NCBI GenBank assembly: GCA_024276675.1
Contig: JAJRWT010000086.1
Location: 1-64,000 of the forward strand
Direction: 5' to 3'
Length of the DNA: 64,000 bases
Origin: Myxococcota bacterium
GTDB lineage: Bacteria > Myxococcota_A > UBA796 > JAFGLY01
The notes beneath the pieces are model-generated. The model searched no databases and was not told where the DNA came from. It was given only the letters and a program-made list of their open reading frames with translations. Positions 1-13,075 of this stretch are shown here, one piece after another. The first letter of the stretch is position 1; each line of letters opens with the position of its first letter. The translations under genes and the position numbers were made by a program.

Positions 1-1
1 C

Positions 2-190
2 CAGGAGAACGGCATCCCCTACGGCTGGGATTTCACCCCGGAACAGGGAGTTCGTCTTTCAAACGAGAGCCCCGTGGAGGGCCTCTACCTGGCGGGAAGC
101 TGGGTCAATCCCGTCCACGGAGTGAGCACGGTCCAGATCTCCGGCTACCAGGCCGCCCGGCTGATCCTGGATCGCGAAGGACGCCGATAG
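2..190 (+). CDS. FAD-dependent oxidoreductase, C-terminal end (partial)
   Basis: Only the last 62 codons are present; the gene begins before the window and ends with TAG at 188-190. The visible residues include GLYLAGSWVNPVHGVSTV followed by SGYQAARLIL. This is the typical C-terminal FAD-binding strand and helix of phytoene desaturase / carotene isomerase / retinol saturase-like flavoproteins, where the Gly-rich turn contacts the FAD. The substrate cannot be told from this piece. The next gene, a tetraheme cytochrome, starts one base after the stop, so the two are probably co-transcribed and may share an electron-transfer role (inference). Confidence 0.7.
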   Translation, partial: QENGIPYGWDFTPEQGVRLSNESPVEGLYLAGSWVNPVHGVSTVQISGYQAARLILDREGRR

Positions 191-191
191 T

Positions 192-698
192 ATGAAAGGT
201 TTCAACGCCAACAGCCCCTTCGCCGCCACGTTGTCGCTGTGTCTCGCGCTGGGATTGTCCACTGCAATCGCCCAGGATGCCGTATCTTCCACTCCTTCCT
301 CCCAGGGCGATGAACCAGAACCCAGCCCCACGGCGGTCTCCGACACTGGAGGCACCATGGAACAGGAGCCCAGCGTGTCACAATTGGCGATAGATACCAT
401 CTCGACAGCCACCACGCGCTACCTGCCCGTGGTGTTCTTCAACCACGACGCCCATGGATCGGATCTCGGAATTGCCTGTGGTACCTGCCACCACGACCTC
501 GTGAAGACGATGAATGGAACCCCCAGCCCATGCAGCGCATGCCACGACAACGCCGCCGCCACGGTGAACCTGGCAGCGGCAATGCACGGGAGCTGCCGGG
601 CCTGCCACCTGGAACGACCGGCGGACCACCCCGACTCCCAGCCACCGGTGGACTGCCTGTCCTGCCACACGGAGCGGGGAAAAGACCGGGAGGGTTGA
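192..698 (+). CDS. Tetraheme cytochrome c3/c7-like periplasmic protein
   Basis: A 168-residue protein with an N-terminal signal peptide (hydrophobic stretch about residues 10-27, cleavage after AIA). A low-complexity Pro/Glu/Ser linker follows, then four CXXCH heme-attachment motifs at residues 96-100, 114-118, 135-139 and 155-159. The NHDAHG and CHH spacing before and at the first heme resembles class III cytochromes, where upstream His residues act as distal ligands. It should carry electrons in the periplasm. ATG 192 lies one base after the preceding oxidoreductase stop, with GAAGGA about 11 bases upstream. The electron donor and acceptor are unknown. Confidence 0.8.
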   Translation: MKGFNANSPFAATLSLCLALGLSTAIAQDAVSSTPSSQGDEPEPSPTAVSDTGGTMEQEPSVSQLAIDTISTATTRYLPVVFFNHDAHGSDLGIACGTCHHDLVKTMNGTPSPCSACHDNAAATVNLAAAMHGSCRACHLERPADHPDSQPPVDCLSCHTERGKDREG

Positions 699-792
699 CA
701 CATCCGATTCAGCGCGGGATTTCCTTGAGAAAGGCACTGCCACCTTATGAGTTCCCCCTCTCCAGCTCGCAACGGCCACCACAGGAGGAAGC

Positions 793-2796
<2,004 letters not shown>

Positions 2797-2866
2797 GCCG
2801 CCTGGACATGCTTCCGGCCCCGGAGATGCCAGAGAATGGATGATGCCAACACACGAACCTGGGCCG

Positions 2867-3634
2867 TCATAGCAACGATGCGATTCCCCCCAGCATGAAC
2901 CCGGTCGCCACCTGGTCCGTGCCGGGAACGACGTAGGCGTGGGTGATGATCTCCAGCTCTGGAACAAGGGTGATGTTGTAGCCCAGCGCCATCCCCCCGC
3001 TCCGGATCCCCGCCGAGCCCGTCTCACAGGCCGTCGAAACAGGCATGAAGGTCCAGGCCGACTCCAGCAGGAGCTGGTGTCTTTCGTGCAGCGCCAGGTA
3101 GGCTCCCAGGGTGGCATCCAGGTGGTAGCCCATCTCTCCCTCCAGCCCCTGGGACAGGTTCGGTTCCGTGGCTTCGTGGCCGTAGATGGGCAGGCCTGCC
3201 CTGAGATACAGCCCCCAACCGGCCAACTCCGGATGGGAATCGTAGTTCAGCTCCAGGGATGGAGTCAAGTGCAGGAAGGGATCGTCATCGCTCACTACAA
3301 GCAGGTCCAGCAGCAGGTCCACATCCACATGATCGGTATCCAGTGGAGTCCCGAAGACCCCCATGTACCTGGCGCTGCTGGCCGATGACAACGACTGGTC
3401 CGCCTGAAGGACCGTACCCATGTAGGCGGAGAGCCCGGAAGTCAATCCGTAGCCCAGCACCATCTCGCCGTAGAGGGTCTTATGGGCCTCGGCTTCGCTG
3501 TCCAGGCCCACGTAGAACTCCACGTCGGTGGCCCCCTGGTCCCAGGTCTCCACGGTGTCAGCCGCCCTGGCAAGAGGGGGCAGGCAGCAGAGTGACCCCA
3601 ACAAGCCCGACGACGCCAGGTGCCGCGCCTGCAA
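2867..3634 (-). CDS. Predicted outer-membrane beta-barrel protein
   Basis: About 255 residues from TTG 3634, which has GGAGG nine bases upstream and gives a clean signal peptide (ARHLASSGLLGSLCCLPPLARA). In-frame ATG codons upstream at 3751 and 3745 would add an unlikely Gly/Arg-rich leader. The mature part alternates polar and aromatic/Gly residues (for example GYGLTSGLSAYMGTVLQ, LAGWGLYLRAGLPIYG) as expected of amphipathic strands, and ends in a hydrophobic strand (MLGGIASLL). It lies downstream of the feo genes on the same strand, so an iron-related role is possible but unproven. No named family was recognised. The downstream neighbour (GH36) is convergent. Confidence 0.55.
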   Translation of the reverse strand: MQARHLASSGLLGSLCCLPPLARAADTVETWDQGATDVEFYVGLDSEAEAHKTLYGEMVLGYGLTSGLSAYMGTVLQADQSLSSASSARYMGVFGTPLDTDHVDVDLLLDLLVVSDDDPFLHLTPSLELNYDSHPELAGWGLYLRAGLPIYGHEATEPNLSQGLEGEMGYHLDATLGAYLALHERHQLLLESAWTFMPVSTACETGSAGIRSGGMALGYNITLVPELEIITHAYVVPGTDQVATGFMLGGIASLL

Positions 3635-3737
3635 CCTGGAAGTCCTCCGGGGATTTCCATTCTCTCCACCGCCACGGGCCTCGGTGCCGGCATACCCTGG
3701 TGGGCCTTGTTTCCTGGATGTGTTCCCTGTCGTCGTT

Positions 3738-3968
3738 CTATGCATTGACATCACCAATATCGTTTTGTGTTGCGTGTTTCAGAGTTGCACAAGCCTCGCC
3801 GACCCTGCCCTCAGATGCATGGATGACGCAGGAAGCGCAGACACCGGAACAAGAACCGGAAGAGAATGGGCCCTTTTTGGCACGGGGATGGGCTACCTGC
3901 CTTCGGATCCTTGTGAAGAGCCCCCACGCGGCCAATGCCACGATCATTCCCACCAGCACGTCTTCCAT
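3738..3968 (-). CDS. FeoB-associated Cys-rich membrane protein
   Basis: A 76-residue protein that fits the FeoB-associated Cys-rich family: one N-terminal transmembrane helix (EDVLVGMIVALAAWGLF), a basic stretch (TRIRRQVAHPRAKK), then a CSGVCASC cluster. ATG 3968 has GGGAG eight bases upstream; ATG 3974 and 3989 are alternatives. It follows feoB by about 50 bases on the same strand, which is the usual position for this family. The Cys cluster may bind iron or assist FeoB assembly; this is the family hypothesis rather than something visible here. The tail after the cluster is longer than in the smallest members. Confidence 0.65.
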   Translation of the reverse strand: MEDVLVGMIVALAAWGLFTRIRRQVAHPRAKKGPFSSGSCSGVCASCVIHASEGRVGEACATLKHATQNDIGDVNA

Positions 3969-4018
3969 GGTCATGTCTCCCGGCGGCATGTCTCCCCACA
4001 CGACTACGACTCCTCCGT

Positions 4019-6283
<2,265 letters not shown>

Positions 6284-6388
6284 TGTTAGCTGCCTCTACA
6301 TCGTGGGGTAACAGGGGAGCCTGTTTGACCGGGTCAGGCACTCGCGTTCCCGGCTAGCGGCTGGACTCAGGGTCGAAGGGCATCGTGC

Positions 6389-7159
6389 CTATACTGGCGC
6401 CACCAGTACGGCCGAGGCTTCCTTTCGACGCAGAGAGAGTTGGAAGCCCTGGAGCTTGATCCAGATAGGATCCCCCGCGGGAGCCACTCTCTCGACGCTG
6501 ATACGCACTCTTGGGAGGATGCCCATGTCCAGGAGCCTCTGCCGGATGGCTCCCCGCCCTTCCACCTGGGTCACCACCCCCACCTGTCCCGGCCTCAGAT
6601 CCGACACACTGACGGGAGGCGAAGCGGCCGGGCTGCCATCTGGCGAACAACTGTCGCAACAGTCCGTTTCGCAGTGGTTCACACGGGTACAGCGGCCGTA
6701 CTGCTCCAGCAGCACGGTTCCCTCCGGGCAGAGCTCCATGAACTCCAGGAACCGGGCCATGGCGTCCATGACCCTGGGGGAGAGGCTATGCTCCATGGCG
6801 CAGGCATCTTGCTGGGCCACGGCCCTGGGCACCTTCAGGACCTCCACGAAGAACCTGGTCATGACCTGGTGTCGAGCGTAGATACGCCTGGCCACCTGTT
6901 CTCCAAGGGGGGTGAGCGTGATGTATTCCCTGCGCACGTACTGGATGAGGCCCAGCCTGGCCAGGCGGCTCATGGCGGGAGAGACCGAAGCCGCCTTGAC
7001 GTCGCGAGCATCGGCGATGTCACGCACCCTGGCGAAGCCCTGCTCCTTGACCAGCAGGAATACCGTTTCCAGGTAGTCTTCCAATGCCTGCGAGAGATCT
7101 GCTCCCGGATTCGGTATCTTGCCATCCTGGTGGGGAGGCTGGATGGAGGGGGAGTTCAT
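6389..7159 (-). CDS. DtxR/MntR-family metalloregulator with FeoA-like domain
   Basis: A 256-residue iron-responsive repressor. Residues about 22-90 form the winged helix (DIADARDVKAASVSPAMSRL is the recognition region). Residues about 90-150 form the dimer/metal domain with DACAMEHSLS, in which Cys120, Glu123 and His124 match DtxR metal ligands. A FeoA/SH3-like domain follows from about 184. Between them is an unusual cluster: Cys157, Cys163, Cys167, Cys168 and Cys171. The start is ATG 7159, with AAGGAG six bases upstream. Its own promoter contains a CTAAC-N3-GTTAG dyad, suggesting autoregulation. It sits directly upstream of feoB. The metal (Fe versus Mn) is inferred from context. Confidence 0.85.
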   Translation of the reverse strand: MNSPSIQPPHQDGKIPNPGADLSQALEDYLETVFLLVKEQGFARVRDIADARDVKAASVSPAMSRLARLGLIQYVRREYITLTPLGEQVARRIYARHQVMTRFFVEVLKVPRAVAQQDACAMEHSLSPRVMDAMARFLEFMELCPEGTVLLEQYGRCTRVNHCETDCCDSCSPDGSPAASPPVSVSDLRPGQVGVVTQVEGRGAIRQRLLDMGILPRVRISVERVAPAGDPIWIKLQGFQLSLRRKEASAVLVAPV

Positions 7160-7185
7160 GCTGTGCTCCTTGCTGTTGCTAGCGC

Positions 7186-7214
7186 AAGCTAACACCGTTA
7201 GTTATGGCTGGCAA
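7186..7214 (-). promoter_or_regulatory. Promoter with dyad operator for the dtxR-feoB operon
   Basis: On the minus strand, TTGCCA (7209-7214) matches the -35 consensus at five of six bases. After a 17-base spacer comes TAGCTT (7186-7191), a weak -10. The spacer contains the perfect inverted repeat CTAAC-ACC-GTTAG (7189-7201), which overlaps the -10 edge. This is the position expected for a repressor such as the DtxR protein encoded 27 bases downstream. The half-site GCTAAC also occurs just before the feoB start. Binding by the regulator is an inference. Confidence 0.45.
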
Positions 7215-7278
7215 GAGTTTTTCCGCTCTGCTCCAGCTTCCCCGTGCCAGGGGCCTGCGATGCTCCGTGAAGCTGTGA

Positions 7279-8841
7279 CTACGAGCCAGCAGATGGCTGG
7301 CCGGATTTGTCGCCGGTTCCGCGGCGGCGGACAATGAATGGCGCCAGGAGGAGTGAAAGAAACGTGGGTACGAGTCGCACCAGGCCAGGGCCCGCGCCTT
7401 CCTGGAACGTGGCGCAGCCGCATCCGGGTTCGTCCTCGAAGCTGCGGGGGCGCTCCGGGGTGCCAGGGAGCACGTAGGAATATCCTGTGTCGCCTGTGTC
7501 GCTTCCCTGTGCAGTCCCACTGTCCTGGGGCTGTGCGCTGTCCTCCAGGTCCGTGGGGACCAGGCGTAAGGCGTCGAAGACTATCTGGGTCCGGGTGCTG
7601 TAGGGCTCGCCGGTGTTGTCGTCGAGCCGTATCCACTGGTCAAGGCCCGGAGTGAAGTCCCAGGTACCCAGGTCGCGCCACCCGTCGAGGGCGCTCTGGT
7701 CCAGGATCACCGAGTCGAAGCCGGCCGCGTGGTGGACCTGGTAGAGGGCCTGCCGGGCCTGGGCCCAGGATGTATCGGTGTAGACCTGTACCAGGTAGGA
7801 ACCGGAATACTGGAAGTCCAGGGTCCATATGCCGTGGTTGTCTACCTCTGCACTATCGGTGGTGTGGGTCCACAGCAGCGAACCGCCCCAGCCGGCATCG
7901 GCTTCGTACCAGTAGGCGTCGTTGCCCCCCCGTTGGAAACAGGTGTCGGTTTCGTCGATGATGGCGCCTTCCGCTGGCACGGGCTCACAGGCGGGGCAGT
8001 CCTCCGGGCAGGTTTCCCAGGTTTCGTCGCCGTTGCATATGCCATCACCACACTGGAAGTCGCCCTGGGCGAAATCCAGCAGCGCCAACAGATCCCCGTT
8101 GAAGACATCGGTGTCCACGTAGCCGGAGATGCCGGCCACCGAGCCGGTATCTCCGGTCTGCCAGAAGTCCCAACGACTCCACTGGTCTGGAATGTCGGGG
8201 CAGCTTACACCCCAGTTGGCCACCCAGAGGGGATAGTCGGCGAAATCATCGCTCCCACTCACCAGCCCCCAGTAGTAGATGCTGGTGTAGATGATGGGCT
8301 TCCGCCCGATTTCGGCTTCCACCGTGTCCATCCAGTCCTGTATCGCCGCGGTGGCCGTGGACTGGGACACCCCGTCGGTGGTTTCGATGTCCAGCACCGG
8401 AGGAAGGTCGCCGTCTTCCAGGGCCCCCATGTGCTCCAACAGCCGTTCCGCCTGCGTGACACCGTCTGTACCGGGATGGAAGTACTGGTAGGCGCCCCTG
8501 ATGATCCCGGCATCGCGGGCCTGTTCCCAGTTGCTGGAGAAGTAGTCGTCCAGCGAGAGACCGTTGGCAGCCCGAATGAAGGCGAACTCCACGCCGTCGC
8601 TCGCCACGCGATCCCAGTCTATGGAGCCCTGCCAATAGGAGACATCTATGCCGAAGGTGGTTTCGCCGTCGGCACAGACCACGCTACAGGGCGTGAGTGA
8701 GCCGGCTGGGGGTGTTTCAAAAGGTGCAGCAAGAGATGACGCGGTGTCCTGCGGCGGCGGAGAGCTGCAGGAAGCCAGGGCGGTGGCTCCGCCCAAGAAC
8801 ACCAGCCTTACTGCCCGCCTTTTCTTGTGGGGAACCTTCAT
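7279..8841 (-). CDS. Secreted GH25 lysozyme lipoprotein with MYXO-CTERM-like tail
   Basis: A 520-residue peptidoglycan muramidase. ATG 8841 has GAGG seven bases upstream and gives a lipoprotein signal with lipobox LASC (Cys25). The GH25 barrel begins at FGIDVSYWQG (Asp66) and has the PPVLDIETTDG motif (Asp151, Glu153), the catalytic signature of the family. A Cys-rich GDGICNGDETWETCPEDC segment typical of myxobacterial surface proteins follows, then a golvesin-like beta domain (about 290-440). The C-terminus has an Asp/Ser/Thr-rich linker, GCGC, a hydrophobic helix and RRRG, which looks like a MYXO-CTERM sorting tail. Having both a lipobox and a C-terminal sorting signal is unusual. It may degrade prey or self cell wall. 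Confidence 0.8.
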   Translation of the reverse strand: MKVPHKKRRAVRLVFLGGATALASCSSPPPQDTASSLAAPFETPPAGSLTPCSVVCADGETTFGIDVSYWQGSIDWDRVASDGVEFAFIRAANGLSLDDYFSSNWEQARDAGIIRGAYQYFHPGTDGVTQAERLLEHMGALEDGDLPPVLDIETTDGVSQSTATAAIQDWMDTVEAEIGRKPIIYTSIYYWGLVSGSDDFADYPLWVANWGVSCPDIPDQWSRWDFWQTGDTGSVAGISGYVDTDVFNGDLLALLDFAQGDFQCGDGICNGDETWETCPEDCPACEPVPAEGAIIDETDTCFQRGGNDAYWYEADAGWGGSLLWTHTTDSAEVDNHGIWTLDFQYSGSYLVQVYTDTSWAQARQALYQVHHAAGFDSVILDQSALDGWRDLGTWDFTPGLDQWIRLDDNTGEPYSTRTQIVFDALRLVPTDLEDSAQPQDSGTAQGSDTGDTGYSYVLPGTPERPRSFEDEPGCGCATFQEGAGPGLVRLVPTFLSLLLAPFIVRRRGTGDKSGQPSAGS

Positions 8842-9029
8842 GGAATCGCCTCGCTTCGTGGGAACCGTCCTGGCATGTTCATGATCATAGCTCATTCCCA
8901 TCCTTGCAACAGGCGGCAGAACCTTTGACGATACCGGCGAGAGGCGTTGCGGAACCTCCCCAATACCATCATGTACTACACAATCTGGCATTCGGTTTCT
9001 CCAGGAAGGCTCCCCGCGAACGGCTCGTC

Positions 9030-9055
9030 GCCGGCTCATGGCGCCATGAGCCGGC
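9030..9055. repeat. Perfect 26-bp palindrome between divergent genes
   Basis: GCCGGCTCATGGC is followed immediately by its exact reverse complement. It lies in the 340-base divergent gap between the lysozyme gene (start 8841, minus) and recC (start 9182, plus), where no terminator is expected. A short T run follows on the plus strand (9061-9064). It may be a dimeric operator or a cruciform element. Nothing else recognisable was seen in 8842-9181. Confidence 0.6.
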
Positions 9056-9181
9056 TGCCTTTTCCCCATGGCTCTCACCATACCCATAATATATCGTCAG
9101 GGTGGCACGACCCCTCCCGGGCTATAGACCTTCATGGATCTCGCACCCGGTGGCGCGGGATCGGCACAATGGGGAGCCCTG

Positions 9182-12100
9182 ATGCTCAATGTCTATCGCA
9201 GCAACAAACTGGAGGTCCTGGCTGAGATCCTGGTGAAGAACATGGGCCTGAACGGCGCGATGCCAGCCGACCCATTCACTCCCCTGCGCGTGGTGGTGGG
9301 CAGCAGGGGCATGGAGCGGTGGCTCCGGCACCGCCTGGCTTCGGGAATTCGCGGCCATATCTCCGCCAACCTGGAATTTCCCCTTCCGCAACAGGTGCTG
9401 GCCCAGGCCCTGGCCCTGCTGGAAGGCCAGTCCATCGACGCCGATCCACCCCAGGATCCCTGGCGCCCAGGCGTGCTGCTCTGGGCGTTGCTGGAGCTGT
9501 TCCCCGTGCTCCTGGAAGGTTCCAGGGCGTCCCACCACGTGGCTCCCTTGCGTGCATACCTGGACGGTGAACCTGCTCCCCACGTGGGGCCCCGCAGCCT
9601 GGAGCTGGCGGCCCAGATCGCCGACATCTTCGATCGGCTCGTGGTTTTCCGTCCTCAACTGGCCCTGGACTGGAGCCGTGGACTCGGCACCCTGCCCCAG
9701 GGCGCGGGGGAGTTCTCGTGGCAGCCCCTGCTCTGGCACGCGCTGCAAGAACACATGACCCGGGAAAGCGCCGGAGAACACTCCGCGCTCCGATGGAAGA
9801 AAGCGATCCTCAACACACCTCCGGACCACGAGTTCTTCCAGCAGCCTCTGCGCCTCTTCGGAATATCATGGCTCCCCCCCCAGTACCTTCATCGCCTGGA
9901 GTGGCTCTCTCGCCATTTCCTGGTGGAACTCTACATGGTGTGTCCCTCCAATCTCTACTGGGCAGAACTCTCCGGGCTTGGTCGCAAGTCCGTCAAGAGC
10001 CTGCTCATGGAGGATCGTGACCTGCTGTCCCACAAGCTGGGCTCCCTCTTCGGGCAACGCCCCCATCCACTGCTCATGTCCATGGGGCGGGTGGGCCGTG
10101 ACATGCAGCTCGTCCTGGAGTCGCTGGGTGACGCCGTGGTGGATCGCGCCGATGAAGAGTGCTTCCTCGACCCCGCCCCCCAACTCACGAGCACGGAAGG
10201 CGCGTGGGCAGAGGCCGCGCCGGACGACGCTACCAGGGGGAACGGAACGGTCCGCCGTCCCCGTGCCCTGCACGTTCTCCAGTCCGACATCCTCCACCTG
10301 CGGGATCCCAGCCTCCTGGACGACACCGCCCTGGCACGCCGCCGCCTGGCAACCGACGACGACAGCATCCAGTTCCACTCCTGCTACGGCCCCACCCGGC
10401 AGGTGGAGGTCCTTCGAGAGGCCCTGCTGCACCTCTTCCAGGCACATCCGGACCTGGAACCACGGGACGTACTGGTCATGGCGCCCGACATGGAGATCTT
10501 CGTACCCATCATCGGCGCCGTCTTTGATCAGGGCCACACAAAGCCAATCATGGAAGACGCATCCCCTGCTTCCCCCAGCATGGTTCGATGGGGCGAACCC
10601 GGAGCTCCCCACATCCCCTACACGGTCATGGAACGTAGCGGCCGGCAGGCCAACGCGGTGGCGGATCTCCTGCTCCGCGTGTTGGAGCTGGCATCCGACC
10701 GGCGACGCATCAGCTCCGTGACCGTACTGTACCTCCTGGCCATCGAGCCTTTTCGAAGGCGTTTCGGAATCCAGGCGGATGACCTGGACACCCTGCGCCG
10801 GTGGATCGAAGAAGCGGGGATTCGCTGGGGTCTGGATGCCGGGGATCGGGCCCGCCTGGGCCAGCCTCATCACGTGCAGAACACCTGGCGTTTCGGCCTG
10901 GAGCGGCTGGCGCTGGGCGTCACGATGGCGGACTCTCCCGGACGTGTCTGGGACATCCCCCAGGAGCCACCTGAGGGCGAACGTGGACGCGGACTCGTGC
11001 CCTTCGACGGCATCGAGGGGGGCATGGTCCATCTTCTCGGTCGTTTCTTCGACGCATGTACCACAATCTTCGACGTGGTCACGCTCCTGCGTAGTCCGGC
11101 GACCATCCAGGACTGGCTGCTGCGTTTCCTGGGCGATCCGGCACGGGAACCCGGTTCACCCGCGGCCATGGGCATACTGAAACGGCTTTGCTCCGTTGAA
11201 AACAAGGATGCCTGGTTGCTGGCCAGAACGCGCCAGGAGCTGGTGGAACTGGAGCAGGCGGCACAGTCGGTTCGTTCGAAGCGTACCGTACTGGTGGGGG
11301 CGATGTACACGCTGCTCTCCCGCCGATTCGAAGAAGCCCCGGGGGCCGCCAGGTCACATACAGGGGCGCTCACCTTCGCGGCCATGCGCCCCTACCGCAG
11401 CGTGCCGTACCGCGTGATATGTCTCCTGGGCATGGACGAAGGAGCTTTCCCACGCCAACAGGGCAGCATACGCTTCGATCCCACGCAGCTCCGCCCTCAG
11501 CCCGGAGATCGCGATCTCCGCGACGAAGATCGCTACCTGTTGCTGGAAGCACTGTTGGCAGCCGGGGACCATTTCCTGGTCTTCTACACAGGCTGCGATC
11601 CGCGCAGCAACGAACCGCGAGCACCGGCGGTTCCCATCGGAGAACTCCGGGATGTATTGGATGCCAGTTTCCCCGCTGAAAACCACCAGCAGCCAAGCGA
11701 ACGGATGTCGCGTTCCCACCCCTTGCAGGCTTTTTCACCAAGATGCTTCCAGCCGGGCCGCCTGGAGCCTGGAGATACCCCATGGTCATACGACACCCGG
11801 CTCCTGCGTGCCGCAAGGAGCACGCTGCGGCAACGACGCGGCGTGCCGCTCTTCTTCCCACCCGACACAGCCAAGCGGACGGAGACATCCGCCGGGGAAC
11901 ACAAGCCGCTGTTGCAGCTTCCCCTCGAAGAGTTGGAACGTTTTCTCCACAATCCCACCAGGACCCTCCTGACCCGCACCTTGAACCTATACTTCCAAGA
12001 CGACGACGCCCCCCTCCCCCATCGTGAACCCATCGAGCCCGGTGGCCTGGACCGTTGGCTCATGAGCCGGCGCATGATGGACCAGCGCCTGGCCCACCTG

Positions 12101-13075
12101 GCAGAGGCCTGGGAACAAGCACCCCCGGAACAGTCAGGCCCAATCCAACCCGCCGAGCTGCGCCTCCTGGCCGAGGGGCTCCTTCCCCTGGGGAGTGGGG
12201 GCGAGCGATGGGTCACCCTGCCGGTACACCTTGTGGACGGCATCATGGAAAGGTTGGAAGCCTGGAGCGATGGTACAGACAGTGCAGATGAATCACTGTC
12301 TCCCCGTCGTGTCGCCATCGACACAACTCTGGAGTTTCCCCAATGCAGGGTCAGGCTCCTGGGGCGTACAGGTCCCATCTGGGGCGGTGACCAGATCCAG
12401 TTGGGCATCGGCGATGTATTCGGAAAAGCCAGGTACCGTATCGGGCCATGGCTGCGGCACCTGGCCTGGCTCCTGGCAGAAAAACCAGACCATCCCCGGA
12501 CTGTGCTGCTGTACGGCAAGCTGGACGCCAAGGGACAGGGGACCCTCCAGGTGGCCTGTTTTCGACTACCCGTCGCAAGGGGCGGCGCCCAGGGGTCGGG
12601 ACGGCAGGATGACCATGCAACCTGGGCCAGGCAGGAGATGCGTGGCCTGGTCTCCATGTACCTGCAAGGCATGGAAAGACCGCTGCCACTCTTCCAGCAG
12701 GCCTCCCTTGCATTTGCCAAGCGCTGCTTCTACTACCGGAAGCAGCGTTTCACCCTCGATCAACTGACCATGGACGACACAAGACTTCCCCCGGATACAC
12801 TGGAACATATCGAGGCTGCCATGAGCGCCGCCCAGGCAGCATTCGCTGCCGGGGAGTCCAAGTGGTCCGTCCATGACATGGACGACCCCTGGGTCGAAAA
12901 GGTCTGGCAGGGCCGGGATCCCATCCTGGACCCCGAAGCGGGCTCCATTCCCTTGAACCGCGAGTTTGCACGCCTTGCCCTACAGCTCTGGCAGGCCAGC
13001 CTGGCCGCGTGGAGCCAGGAGACTTCGAGGAAAGCCATCGTCCCCCAGGAGTTCCCCCGGGGAGGTGTCTCGTGA
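9182..13075 (+). CDS. recC: Exodeoxyribonuclease V subunit gamma (RecC)
   Basis: A 1297-residue RecC, the Chi-scanning subunit of the RecBCD helicase-nuclease that processes double-strand breaks. It opens with MLNVYRSNKLEVLAEIL, the conserved RecC N-terminus. ATG 9182 is chosen because of this and because GGGGAG lies five bases upstream; an in-frame ATG at 9134 would add 16 residues. Inactive SF1-helicase-like motifs follow (for example YRVICLLGMDEGAFPRQ, and ERSGRQANAVADLLLRVLELA). Length is somewhat above the E. coli protein. The stop overlaps the recB GTG start by four bases, so recC, recB and recD are translationally coupled. Confidence 0.92.
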   Translation: MLNVYRSNKLEVLAEILVKNMGLNGAMPADPFTPLRVVVGSRGMERWLRHRLASGIRGHISANLEFPLPQQVLAQALALLEGQSIDADPPQDPWRPGVLLWALLELFPVLLEGSRASHHVAPLRAYLDGEPAPHVGPRSLELAAQIADIFDRLVVFRPQLALDWSRGLGTLPQGAGEFSWQPLLWHALQEHMTRESAGEHSALRWKKAILNTPPDHEFFQQPLRLFGISWLPPQYLHRLEWLSRHFLVELYMVCPSNLYWAELSGLGRKSVKSLLMEDRDLLSHKLGSLFGQRPHPLLMSMGRVGRDMQLVLESLGDAVVDRADEECFLDPAPQLTSTEGAWAEAAPDDATRGNGTVRRPRALHVLQSDILHLRDPSLLDDTALARRRLATDDDSIQFHSCYGPTRQVEVLREALLHLFQAHPDLEPRDVLVMAPDMEIFVPIIGAVFDQGHTKPIMEDASPASPSMVRWGEPGAPHIPYTVMERSGRQANAVADLLLRVLELASDRRRISSVTVLYLLAIEPFRRRFGIQADDLDTLRRWIEEAGIRWGLDAGDRARLGQPHHVQNTWRFGLERLALGVTMADSPGRVWDIPQEPPEGERGRGLVPFDGIEGGMVHLLGRFFDACTTIFDVVTLLRSPATIQDWLLRFLGDPAREPGSPAAMGILKRLCSVENKDAWLLARTRQELVELEQAAQSVRSKRTVLVGAMYTLLSRRFEEAPGAARSHTGALTFAAMRPYRSVPYRVICLLGMDEGAFPRQQGSIRFDPTQLRPQPGDRDLRDEDRYLLLEALLAAGDHFLVFYTGCDPRSNEPRAPAVPIGELRDVLDASFPAENHQQPSERMSRSHPLQAFSPRCFQPGRLEPGDTPWSYDTRLLRAARSTLRQRRGVPLFFPPDTAKRTETSAGEHKPLLQLPLEELERFLHNPTRTLLTRTLNLYFQDDDAPLPHREPIEPGGLDRWLMSRRMMDQRLAHLAEAWEQAPPEQSGPIQPAELRLLAEGLLPLGSGGERWVTLPVHLVDGIMERLEAWSDGTDSADESLSPRRVAIDTTLEFPQCRVRLLGRTGPIWGGDQIQLGIGDVFGKARYRIGPWLRHLAWLLAEKPDHPRTVLLYGKLDAKGQGTLQVACFRLPVARGGAQGSGRQDDHATWARQEMRGLVSMYLQGMERPLPLFQQASLAFAKRCFYYRKQRFTLDQLTMDDTRLPPDTLEHIEAAMSAAQAAFAAGESKWSVHDMDDPWVEKVWQGRDPILDPEAGSIPLNREFARLALQLWQASLAAWSQETSRKAIVPQEFPRGGVS

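Noticed and set aside
9030..9064. Rho-independent terminator
   Set aside because: Both flanking genes are transcribed away from this site, and the T run is short and interrupted.
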